5,786 nucleotides of DNA from an uncultured Gammaproteobacteria bacterium (GTDB lineage: Bacteria; Pseudomonadota; Gammaproteobacteria; Pseudomonadales; DT-91): contig CAKMZU010000027.1 of assembly GCA_929200485.1 (NCBI GenBank), forward strand, positions 1 to 5,786, written 5' to 3'. The translations under genes and the position numbers were made by a program. The notes below the pieces were generated by a model that worked only from the letters and a program-made list of their open reading frames with translations, was not told the origin of the DNA and ran no database searches. Below are positions 1 through 5,786 of this stretch, in pieces (positions within the stretch are counted from its first letter, which is position 1; each line of letters opens with the position of its first letter).

Positions 1-204
1 AAGAACACCCATTAAGTTAAGTGCGGTTAAACCCGAAGTTTCGTCATTTATATTAAGATCCTTAGCAAGAGAGTTATCTTGCATGCCTAGGCATCCAAGC
101 ATCTTCTTGAATATTGCATTAATATATAGATATTCAGCTTCTTGACCAGAATATACATTAAGCCCTACTAATAAAATAGAAATACCAAGCGCGCGTAAAT
201 ACAT
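1..204 (-). CDS. N-terminal fragment of a putative exported protein, runs off the window
   Basis: An open frame of 68 codons starts with ATG at 204 and is still open at base 1, so only the N-terminus is visible. It begins MYLRALGISILLVGLNVYSG, a short basic start followed by a hydrophobic stretch, which looks like a signal peptide cleaved near residue 20. The visible mature part is AT-rich and contains two Cys in a KKMLGCLGMQ segment. The last visible residues (INDETSGLTALNLMGVL) loosely recall the beginning of an ankyrin repeat (D..G.TAL.L), but one partial match is not enough to assign the family. No clear Shine-Dalgarno sequence precedes the ATG; the frame stays open upstream to a TAG at 235-237 with no better start. 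It lies 111 bases downstream of the flavin-reductase-like gene on the same strand, with no visible terminator between them, so read-through is possible. Function unknown. Confidence 0.5.
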   Translation of the reverse strand, partial: MYLRALGISILLVGLNVYSGQEAEYLYINAIFKKMLGCLGMQDNSLAKDLNINDETSGLTALNLMGVL

Positions 205-315
205 AACTAAAGAATTTTTTTTTACTAAGTGTTTCTATTGACTGGCTAACAGTTTAATGGTTCAAGGCATATTTACAGCAATGATAAGAAGCGTTTAAAT
301 CTTAATGGCTCTGCG

Positions 316-918
316 TTAGGGTTTAAATGCCTTTGAAATCCCGGAGAATTTACTATTACCTAATCTTGTCAGTGGTTTGAATGCGTTCAGGTCGATGGTA
401 ATATGCTTGCCATCTGTTGATTGAATGAGCGCATCCTTGATATAGATCGCTTTGATTTCAACAAAGAATATTCCTTGCTTGTGGTCACCAATTTCCATGT
501 GCTGATAAAGCTCGCAGCCTAATGCAATTGCGCAGTCTTTAAGACGAGGTAAGGGAAAATCTGACCATGGTTCAAAAGCTAAATTTAATGCCTCTATTTC
601 AGATTCATCCTCATCAAAAGGGTCACTGGAATCCTGTACCGAATGGGCTTGATCGATTGTTGGAATATGAATAACAATCTTTTTATCTCTTTTAAGGTTG
701 CGGCGGGTATCCTTATCTTCTCCTGAGGCCTTTTTACCAATGGAGAGCATTAGCAACGGTGGTGCTGAGCTGACACCATTGAAATAAGAAAAAGGTGCCA
801 GATTAAAATTCCCTGACAGGTTTTGGGTCAGTGCCCATGCAATCGGTCTTGGTATGACCATTTGAGTCATCAAATGGTAAATACCGTTGGGAGAAAAATC
901 AGACGGGTTAATCATCAT
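316..918 (-). CDS. Flavin reductase-like FMN-binding protein (DIM6/NTAB, flavoredoxin type)
   Basis: A 200-residue cytosolic protein of the flavin reductase-like domain family, which binds FMN in a split-barrel fold; members reduce flavins with NAD(P)H or act as flavoproteins. The diagnostic N-terminal block is clear: VIPRPIAWALT at about residues 21-31, then NLAPFSYFNGVSSAPPLLML at about 39-58, and a KDTRRNL segment at about 69-75, the typical 'KDT..N' flavin-phosphate contact. The length is normal for the single-domain family. The reading frame starts inside the end of the upstream glycosyltransferase gene: ATG codons at 918 and 915 lie within its last codons, giving an 11- or 8-base overlap, so translation is probably coupled. 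A GGAA within the upstream gene is the likely ribosome site. Family membership is secure; the electron donor and biological partner are not. A link to the neighbouring glycan genes is only inferred from context. Confidence 0.88.
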   Translation of the reverse strand: MMINPSDFSPNGIYHLMTQMVIPRPIAWALTQNLSGNFNLAPFSYFNGVSSAPPLLMLSIGKKASGEDKDTRRNLKRDKKIVIHIPTIDQAHSVQDSSDPFDEDESEIEALNLAFEPWSDFPLPRLKDCAIALGCELYQHMEIGDHKQGIFFVEIKAIYIKDALIQSTDGKHITIDLNAFKPLTRLGNSKFSGISKAFKP

Positions 919-1888
919 GGTTAGTCATTCCAGAAAGGGGGTGTGATGGAATATAGCTTGGGTTCGTCGAGAATGTATTTGACATGGCATCGAGTAACGC
1001 ATGCCAAAGAATTTTTATGCCTTTAAAATTTCCTCGTGCAATACAGTAGCTCATCATAATCATTGCCAAGAGGTAGGGGCGGTTTTTGACCAAAAAATTC
1101 TCCCCGTAGTGTTTTTGAATTCGAAACAGATTTCGATAAACAAAATAACTCTTCCAGTCTTTGGGGTTTACGGCAAGCACACTTGGATTGAGCCGTATCA
1201 TTTTCGCTTTTGGGTGACACTGTATTGAAAATCCTGCGCGTTGAGCGCGTAGGGCTAAGTCTAAATCATCACAAAAAATAAAATAGCGCCGATCTGGAAG
1301 TCCCACTGCATCAAAAACGGCTCGAGGTATCAACGGGCCTTCGAAGGGAATACTTTCAATGTTAAAGGGGGCACTGGCTTTAGCTATTTCCATATTCTTG
1401 ATGGAATTACGCTTGTGATTAAGAATCCATGGGGTTTTAAGATCGATGAGGGTCGTTGATGCTTCTGCATTTTGCCCATCCGGAGTGAAGCGCATCGGCT
1501 GCCAAATGGTTTTCTGATCAAGGTGAGGCGTTAGTGTCTTTAAACAGTTTGTGTCAAAGGTAACATCATCATCGGTTAACCAGAGGTGGGTGAACCTTTC
1601 AGAGGAACGCAATGCTTTTTGACAGCCAAGTGCAAAGCCGCCTGCACCCCCTAAGTTTGCACCAGTATTGTGGTAAATCACTCTGTCGTCTGTTGATGCT
1701 GAAAATGTCTCCACGACCGATTGCGTCTCATCACGACTGTTATTGTCGATAATAAAATAGGTTAGGGAACCTTGGTTTCTTAATGATGCCAAATTTTTTT
1801 TAAGCATCTCGGCGCGATTGAAGGTGACAAGAACAACCGCGATATTGGGCGAAGAGACAGGTTTAGTTGAAGGCATAGCGGTGAGCAT
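908..1888 (-). CDS. Family 2 glycosyltransferase, galactofuranosyltransferase-like (GlfT type)
   Basis: A 326-residue GT-A fold glycosyltransferase that should transfer a sugar from a nucleotide-sugar donor onto a lipid-linked acceptor at the cytoplasmic membrane face. Visible motifs are the nucleotide-binding start IAVVLVTFNRAEMLKKNLAS (about 16-35), IIDNNS (46-51), NLGGAGGFALG (78-88), the metal-binding triad LTDDDV with Asp 106-108, and a probable catalytic segment CDDLDLALRAQRAG (206-219). The NLGGAGG...DDD combination is characteristic of galactofuranosyltransferases such as mycobacterial GlfT1/GlfT2 and relatives, followed here by W-K-S-Y-F-x-Y-R-N near residue 245-253, another shared pattern. 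No convincing transmembrane helix is needed, although the C-terminal third is hydrophobic and basic. The start at 1888 is uncertain: a second ATG at 1876 is equally possible and neither has a good ribosome site. It overlaps the flavin-reductase-like gene and diverges from the export ABC transporter genes. The GT2 assignment is strong; the donor UDP-galactofuranose is an inference, and rhamnosyl or other transfer is possible. Confidence 0.87.
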   Translation of the reverse strand: MLTAMPSTKPVSSPNIAVVLVTFNRAEMLKKNLASLRNQGSLTYFIIDNNSRDETQSVVETFSASTDDRVIYHNTGANLGGAGGFALGCQKALRSSERFTHLWLTDDDVTFDTNCLKTLTPHLDQKTIWQPMRFTPDGQNAEASTTLIDLKTPWILNHKRNSIKNMEIAKASAPFNIESIPFEGPLIPRAVFDAVGLPDRRYFIFCDDLDLALRAQRAGFSIQCHPKAKMIRLNPSVLAVNPKDWKSYFVYRNLFRIQKHYGENFLVKNRPYLLAMIMMSYCIARGNFKGIKILWHALLDAMSNTFSTNPSYIPSHPLSGMTNHDD

Positions 1889-1905
1889 CAGGATGGTATT
1901 TCACG

Positions 1906-1934
1906 ATTATAAAGTAAGCGAATACAAAACAAAA
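1906..1934 (-). promoter_or_regulatory. Candidate sigma-70 promoter for the glycosyltransferase operon
   Basis: On the minus strand a perfect -10 hexamer TATAAT lies at 1911-1906, with a weak -35 candidate TTTTGT at 1934-1929 (17-base spacing). Transcription would begin near 1899, only about 11 bases before the ATG at 1888 and about 23 before the ATG at 1876. The -10 match is clear; the -35 is poor, so the call is tentative. I could not find an equally good promoter for the divergent plus-strand transporter genes in the same 142-base region. Confidence 0.4.
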
Positions 1935-2012
1935 TTCATAAATTAGGGAGTAAAAGTTAAGTTTTTCAGTCTAATAGGGATTGTTCTTACGTTCTATTTT
2001 TACAGCGAAGAT

Positions 2013-2020
2013 AAAGGAGT
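2013..2020 (+). promoter_or_regulatory. Ribosome binding site that supports a TTG start
   Basis: AAAGGAGT ends 10 bases before the TTG at 2031, a strong Shine-Dalgarno match at good spacing. It favours TTG as the start of the permease gene over the in-frame ATG at 2058, whose only upstream candidate (AAGG at 2038-2041) is too far away. Confidence 0.7.
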
Positions 2021-2030
2021 AAAGCAAGTT

Positions 2031-2870
2031 TTGTCATCAAGGTTGAATGAACTCAATATGGATGCTCAACACCGGCAGTTTTTCCCTGCATTGGTCTTGG
2101 CTTGGCAAGATATCCGAGAAGGCATTGCTGCTCGCGATAAATGGCAGATGCTAGGGACACAGGACATTAAACAGCGTTATCGTCGTTCTGTGTTGGGCCC
2201 TTTCTGGTTAACACTCAGCACTGGCATTATGGTGGCAGCGTTAGGATTTCTTTATGCAGAGCTTTTTCATCAGCCCGTTGCAGAGTATCTGCCTTTTGTC
2301 GCTGTAGGGATGATTGTCTGGTTGTTTGTTTCATCCATGATAAATGAAAGTTGTTTCGTGTTCTCTGAATCAGAGCGTATGATCAAGCAAATAAAATTAC
2401 CACTGACGCTTTATGTCTGCCGAATGGTTTGGCGAAATATTCTGGTGCTTTTACATAACCTCGTTATTTTGATTCCTGTCATGTTTCTGGTGGATAAAAC
2501 CGATACGCTGGCATGGCTCTCGCTGCCTTTTGCTGTGTGTATTTTGGCATTTAATGGTATTTTTACGGGTATCGTTTTGGGTATTCTATCGACAAGATAC
2601 AGAGACTTGCCACCAATCATTGCCAGTATTATACAAGTAGGATTCTTTTTGACGCCTATTATGTGGAAGCCAGAAATTCTTGCATCAAGAGCATGGTTTG
2701 TTAAGACTAATCCATTCTATCATTGCATAGAAATCATCAGGGCGCCGCTTTTAGGTGGGGGGATACCATTATATTCATGGGCGATGGTTGTAGTTATAAC
2801 CGCATTCACTGACCTCACAGGCTTGGTTTTTCTTTTAAGATATCGTCACCGTGTTGCTTATTGGGTTTAA
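2031..2870 (+). CDS. wzm: ABC-2 type polysaccharide export permease (Wzm/RfbA/RfbD-like)
   Basis: A 279-residue inner-membrane protein, the expected size for the transmembrane subunit of ABC exporters that move O-antigen, galactan or teichoic-type polymers from the cytoplasmic to the periplasmic face. The family signature RYRRSVLGPFW (residues 49-59) follows an amphipathic N-terminal region that normally lies at the membrane interface and contacts the ATPase. About six hydrophobic segments follow, roughly 60-78, 87-107, 128-155, 160-185, 194-211 and 250-270. The conserved C-terminal features LTPIMW (about 207-212) and NPFYHCIEIIRAPLLG are also present. The start is TTG at 2031, chosen because of a strong ribosome site; ATG at 2058 would remove nine residues without touching the core. 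The ATPase gene follows after 23 bases, so the two are certainly one operon. The symbol is used for the family role, not for a specific O-antigen type. Confidence 0.92.
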   Translation: MSSRLNELNMDAQHRQFFPALVLAWQDIREGIAARDKWQMLGTQDIKQRYRRSVLGPFWLTLSTGIMVAALGFLYAELFHQPVAEYLPFVAVGMIVWLFVSSMINESCFVFSESERMIKQIKLPLTLYVCRMVWRNILVLLHNLVILIPVMFLVDKTDTLAWLSLPFAVCILAFNGIFTGIVLGILSTRYRDLPPIIASIIQVGFFLTPIMWKPEILASRAWFVKTNPFYHCIEIIRAPLLGGGIPLYSWAMVVVITAFTDLTGLVFLLRYRHRVAYWV

Positions 2871-2893
2871 GACATTATTTATAGGAGTGGGCG

Positions 2894-3613
2894 ATGGGCT
2901 TGCTTGAAGTCAATAATCTGGTGATTGATTTTCCTGTATTATCAATGCCAAATCGAAGCTTGAAAAACAGAGTATTAAATGCAGCAACAGGGGGCTATCT
3001 GGCAAAGTCTTCGAAAGATCGGCCCGTTGTGCGGGCGGTTGATCAAGTGAGTTTCTCTCTTAAAGGGGGTGATAGGCTCGGGCTTGTTGGACACAATGGC
3101 TCAGGCAAAACAACCTTGCTTCGTGCTTTGTCAGGCGCATTTGAGCCAAGCTCCGGGTCGTTAAAAGCCTGTGGGCGAATTGTTTCTTTACTTGATGTTT
3201 CCATGGGCATGGATTACGAGGCAACAGGTTTCGAGAATATTTTTTTAAGAGGCATTATGATGGGGTTAACCCGCAAGGAGATCGAAGACAAAGTCGACTC
3301 GATCAGTGCTTTTTCTGAGCTTGGTGATTATTTAACGATGCCGATTCGAACCTATTCCAGTGGCATGGTACTTCGGCTGGCCTTTGCTGTATCAACGAGC
3401 ATTCAAGCGGATATCCTTTTGATGGACGAGTGGTTAAGTGTGGGTGATGCCCAATTTAATGAAAAGGCGGCTAAGCGTTTGAATGAAATGGTTGAAGGGG
3501 CGTCGATTCTGGTGTTGGCAACACATTCTGATGCGCTCTTAAAATCCGTGTGTAACAGAGTAATGACGATGGAAAAAGGGAGGGTCATTAATCATAGCCT
3601 TTTAACAGATTAA
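2894..3613 (+). CDS. wzt: Polysaccharide export ABC transporter ATP-binding protein (Wzt-like, short form)
   Basis: A 239-residue ATPase that powers the adjacent permease. Its motifs are all present: Walker A GHNGSGKTT (66-74), the degenerate signature YSSGM (154-158) typical of the polysaccharide-export subfamily in place of LSGGQ, Walker B ILLMDE (174-179) followed by the D-loop VGD (183-185), and the switch histidine in ATHS (His211). The segment SLLDVSMGMD (98-107) followed by TGFENIFLRG is the subfamily's Q-loop region, which lacks the usual Gln. The N-terminal 45 residues carry the extra loop common in this subfamily before the conserved AVDQVSF strand. The protein ends right after the nucleotide-binding domain, so it lacks the C-terminal carbohydrate-binding domain found in Wzt proteins that recognise a capped chain end (E. 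coli O8/O9a type). It therefore resembles the Klebsiella galactan and mycobacterial galactan exporters. Start ATG at 2894 has AGGAG at 2883-2887. It converges with the next gene, leaving 5 bases. Confidence 0.93.
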   Translation: MGLLEVNNLVIDFPVLSMPNRSLKNRVLNAATGGYLAKSSKDRPVVRAVDQVSFSLKGGDRLGLVGHNGSGKTTLLRALSGAFEPSSGSLKACGRIVSLLDVSMGMDYEATGFENIFLRGIMMGLTRKEIEDKVDSISAFSELGDYLTMPIRTYSSGMVLRLAFAVSTSIQADILLMDEWLSVGDAQFNEKAAKRLNEMVEGASILVLATHSDALLKSVCNRVMTMEKGRVINHSLLTD

Positions 3614-3618
3614 ACAGT

Positions 3619-5202
3619 CTAATTATTTGGGCTCAATACCAGTGTTTTATGGTCGCCGAAATTCATTAATACTTCTTTTTGCCATTCCATTCTCGGTTCA
3701 ACACTAACGGGTAAGTGAGTATCTAATAGCTTATTGATTAATGGGGTTTCTTTATTAAGTTCTAACGACCTGTCTCTGAATTCACACATGTATTCCTTAT
3801 ATAAAGAATTCAAGTCAGACTCTTTTACATTGTCATTCTTAGGGTAATGTTTTGAGTCTAAAAAGCCTTCATACCTTATCGCTTTGATATGTTGATTGAA
3901 AACGGGCTTGTCAAGGGCTGAACCTTCTCGATAACCAAACTTATCCTTTTTTACAGTGATATTAAAAATACCTGTTGATATTGCAAAGTGCTTTAGTTTA
4001 ACTGGAGTTTTTTCAGTATTTATTGGGATAGTCACGGAATTGTTAAAAAAATCGTCAATAAATAGCTGCATCTCTGAGGTGGGAGTTAGGGAGCTAATTC
4101 TAGCCTGATAACCGATAGAAGAGTCTTTGTTTACATAGGCAGCATCAAGTTTGCCTCCACCTTCATTTGAAGTGCGAAACATGGCTTCAGTTGACGTTGG
4201 TGTCGGATACCATGAATTCACATGATAGGGTAACTCTGTCATTTGAGATTGTTCCATTGTGTTGTTAATTTTTTCATAGTCGTTATTCTTTTCATCAAAT
4301 CGTATTCGATTAAAATCACCAATAGCTATTGTGCAATCAGTATCAACTGATGCTTTGTGCGTATTTATGGCGTTGTTTATCTGGGTTATTTTATTTCTCG
4401 CCCTGACAACGGCCTGCTCAGTAATAACCTGAATAGTCTTTTCTTGATCTTCTTTATCTTTGTAGGCTACGACAATACTTGATGAACCAATATATTTTTG
4501 ATAAAAAGTATCATTGCTCTTGAATCCACCTCCTCCTGCTTTTTCTTGGGGATCGTAACTTTCTGTGTTCAGGTTGTGCAGGTCTACCGTTTCTATAACA
4601 TTATTGTTTTTGTTGTAGACAGTTGCGCAAGATTTAAAATCATTTATCTTAAAATCATCACCTTCCTTTACAAGTATTGCATTTTTAAAACCTGTATCAA
4701 CAGTAAGCATTTTAACGGCTTTTTTCTTCTGTTGAGGGTCATTTAAATTCAATAATAAATCATTATTGTTTTTTATTTCAAAGTTCTCTTTAAATCGAAT
4801 CAGGTTGTTAAGGCTGTTCGAACCAGATAAACCAATATGAGTAAAGCCTTCATTATTTAGATGCGCTAAGAGCGATGAAAAAAATCTTTCGTTTTCGCCT
4901 TCTGGTAAATAATCCATATAACTTACGTCATTTTCAAAGACTGTTGTACCTTTTAATTCCTGTAATGCCAATATATTGATATCGTTTTTTTTAATCTGAT
5001 CGATAAGAGCAAAGATTTTATTATTCAAATATAGACTATGTATATCTTTATCAGGGGCGAAGCTTGCCAATATCAACTGCAGGCTCAGTGAATTATAATC
5101 GAAGGCATAGTTTCTTGATGCTATAGTGGGAGGGGTGGAATAAGAATTTTTATGCATCGAATTAAAAATAGCCACAATGAAAAAAATTCTCAGAAAGTTC
5201 AC
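3619..5202 (-). CDS. Putative secreted EEP-fold (endonuclease/exonuclease/phosphatase) protein, divergent
   Basis: A 527-residue protein. The N-terminus (MNFLRIFFIVAIF, then a polar stretch ending NSYS) fits a signal peptide cleaved near residue 22. EEP superfamily traits occur in the expected order: a helix then ILALQEL with the metal-ligand Glu82; a strand TIQVITE (256-262) where the family usually has 'NTH'; helix R..Q.N..I; TIAIGDFN (Asp296, Asn298); GGGKLDAAYV (Asp353), matching the family's 'lDyifv' strand; and near the C-terminus DTHLPV (494-499), resembling 'SDHLPV'. EEP enzymes cleave phosphodiester or phosphomonoester bonds in nucleic acids, inositol lipids or sphingomyelin; the substrate here cannot be told. 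Departures are the loss of the usual His in the 'NTH' position, no clear first-strand Asn, a shifted Asp in the last motif, and about 130 extra residues between Asp353 and Asp494. Start GTG at 5202 has AAGGT nine bases upstream. Composition is far more AT-rich than the transporter genes. A divergent enzyme, a secreted effector or an inactive homologue are all possible. Confidence 0.68.
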   Translation of the reverse strand: MNFLRIFFIVAIFNSMHKNSYSTPPTIASRNYAFDYNSLSLQLILASFAPDKDIHSLYLNNKIFALIDQIKKNDINILALQELKGTTVFENDVSYMDYLPEGENERFFSSLLAHLNNEGFTHIGLSGSNSLNNLIRFKENFEIKNNNDLLLNLNDPQQKKKAVKMLTVDTGFKNAILVKEGDDFKINDFKSCATVYNKNNNVIETVDLHNLNTESYDPQEKAGGGGFKSNDTFYQKYIGSSSIVVAYKDKEDQEKTIQVITEQAVVRARNKITQINNAINTHKASVDTDCTIAIGDFNRIRFDEKNNDYEKINNTMEQSQMTELPYHVNSWYPTPTSTEAMFRTSNEGGGKLDAAYVNKDSSIGYQARISSLTPTSEMQLFIDDFFNNSVTIPINTEKTPVKLKHFAISTGIFNITVKKDKFGYREGSALDKPVFNQHIKAIRYEGFLDSKHYPKNDNVKESDLNSLYKEYMCEFRDRSLELNKETPLINKLLDTHLPVSVEPRMEWQKEVLMNFGDHKTLVLSPNN

Positions 5203-5211
5203 GATTATTGG

Positions 5212-5216
5212 ACCTT
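5212..5216 (-). promoter_or_regulatory. Ribosome binding site that supports a GTG start
   Basis: AAGGT on the minus strand is separated by nine bases from the GTG at 5202. It favours GTG over the in-frame ATG at residue 16, which would cut away the hydrophobic signal-peptide core. Confidence 0.55.
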
Positions 5217-5264
5217 ATGTTGAAATAGGGCATCTTGGGGATGAGGCAGTTAAGAAGGCACCAT

Positions 5265-5786
5265 TTATGGTTGTATAGTCACATCCCACTTCCCGAGCTA
5301 AGCATGCCTGGTAATGTAGGGCTGAAGTCATCAAGTGTTTCCTTATTTGGATTTACGCCTTTCGTATAAACCTTGTCAATTAAATCAGCAAATGTCTTTT
5401 TACATTTAGGCACAAGATTTTTTGTCTACGCCATCACCGCAGGAACGAAATTTAGGAGAGCACCATTCCAATGCTTCTCCAAAAAATGCCCACCGTCTTT
5501 CAATGGGATTATATTTTCTGTGATAGGGTGAGGTTAGTGAACAAGCCTTATTCTCAGCCCAGTTTGACTGGAAAATTGTACCATTCGTAAAATAAATTAC
5601 GTTCGTTGACTATTACTTTCATAGCCATTGTCTGCATAAATAATCAGTTCATCTTTGTCCTTGTTAGCTTCCTTGACATCTCCCACCACAATTGCAGCGC
5701 ATCACAAATAAAGTCGCTCGGTTTGTAAGAGCGGCCATAAACAACATGGAGCTGGTTGTTAAATCCCAAATGGCGCCATCTTGTCT
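5265..5786 (-). pseudogene. Decayed DDE transposase, C-terminal part (ISAzo13-like), truncated by the window
   Basis: No intact frame exists, but translating the minus strand in pieces recovers a colinear transposase. From the window edge inward these are: RHLGFNNQLHVVYGRSYKPS then ICDALQLWWE; after a frame change LIIYADNGYESNSQRT (DNG at 5632-5624, a DDE-type Asp); an in-frame stop and then FILRMVQFSSQTGLRIRLVH; another stop and frame change, then PYHRKYNPIERRWAFF at 5528-5481, the classic NPIE block with the third acidic residue; a further one-base shift in a T run, then EKHWNGALL; and after another shift WDVTIQP and a stop at 5265. This order and these motifs match transposases annotated as ISAzo13-like or related IS630-type DDE enzymes. 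At least three frameshifts and several stops mean it is not functional. The N-terminal portion lies beyond 5786. I could not locate the inverted repeat; the element's end should fall between 5203 and 5264. Confidence 0.82.

Noticed and set aside
215..223. Run of nine T, considered as the tail of an intrinsic terminator
   Set aside because: No stable GC-rich hairpin precedes it on the plus strand; on the minus strand it is a run of A just upstream of the 204 start.
292..327. Repeated GTTTAAAT at about 293-300 and 321-328
   Set aside because: Two copies of an eight-base AT-rich palindromic word are expected by chance in such DNA and do not flank a clear element.
1001..1228. Open frames of 75 codons (plus) and 65 codons (minus, 1023-1220) inside the glycosyltransferase gene
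   Set aside because: They lie wholly within a clear GT2 gene in other frames, have no ribosome site and show no recognisable domain.
1889..2030. Plus-strand promoter for the transporter operon
   Set aside because: Candidates such as TTGTTC at 1981 and TATTTT at 1995 do not pair at acceptable spacing, so no specific site is called.
2411..2620. Minus-strand frame of 69 codons inside the permease gene, and a similar one at 3403-3588 inside the ATPase gene
   Set aside because: Both are antisense to well-supported genes and have no domain or start signal.
4498..4746. Plus-strand frame of 82 codons, hydrophobic and Phe/Val/Cys-rich
   Set aside because: It is antisense to the EEP-like gene; its hydrophobic look is a by-product of reading AT-rich coding sequence backwards.
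1..5786. CRISPR array, tRNA or rRNA genes
   Set aside because: I saw no regularly spaced repeats, no tRNA-like cloverleaf sequence with the conserved TTCGA arm, and no rRNA-like sequence.

Overview
The window reads like a moderately AT-rich bacterial chromosome, most likely a Gram-negative (proteobacterial) genome. This is inferred from the type of ABC export system and the general character of the genes; no taxonomic marker is present. Gene density is high. Two kinds of DNA meet here: a polysaccharide-export block of ordinary composition (about 316-3613), and AT-rich accessory DNA on both sides (1-204 and 3619 to the end).

Left part. Positions 1-204 (minus) hold the start of a probably exported protein that runs off the window. 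A 111-base gap without a recognisable gene or terminator follows (205-315). Two minus-strand genes then overlap by 11 bases: a family 2 glycosyltransferase (908-1888) with the sequence style of galactofuranosyltransferases, and, downstream of it, a flavin-reductase-like FMN-binding protein (316-918).

Centre. A 142-base divergent intergenic region separates these from a plus-strand pair: an ABC-2 type permease (2031-2870, Wzm-like) and its ATPase (2894-3613, Wzt-like). Together they should form a channel that exports a lipid-linked polysaccharide across the inner membrane. The ATPase is short and has no C-terminal carbohydrate-binding domain. The simplest reading is that the glycosyltransferase helps build a glycan, possibly containing galactofuranose, which the transporter exports. 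The other biosynthesis genes must lie elsewhere.

Right part. A long, very AT-rich minus-strand gene (3619-5202) converges on the ATPase gene with only 5 bases between them. It encodes a probably secreted protein with recognisable but altered endonuclease/exonuclease/phosphatase (EEP) fold motifs and a long insertion. It is the least ordinary gene here. Upstream of it, 5265-5786 carries the decayed C-terminal part of a DDE transposase (ISAzo13-like), broken by frameshifts and stop codons, which continues past the window edge. A transposon relic beside an AT-rich secreted-protein gene suggests that this flank was acquired horizontally.
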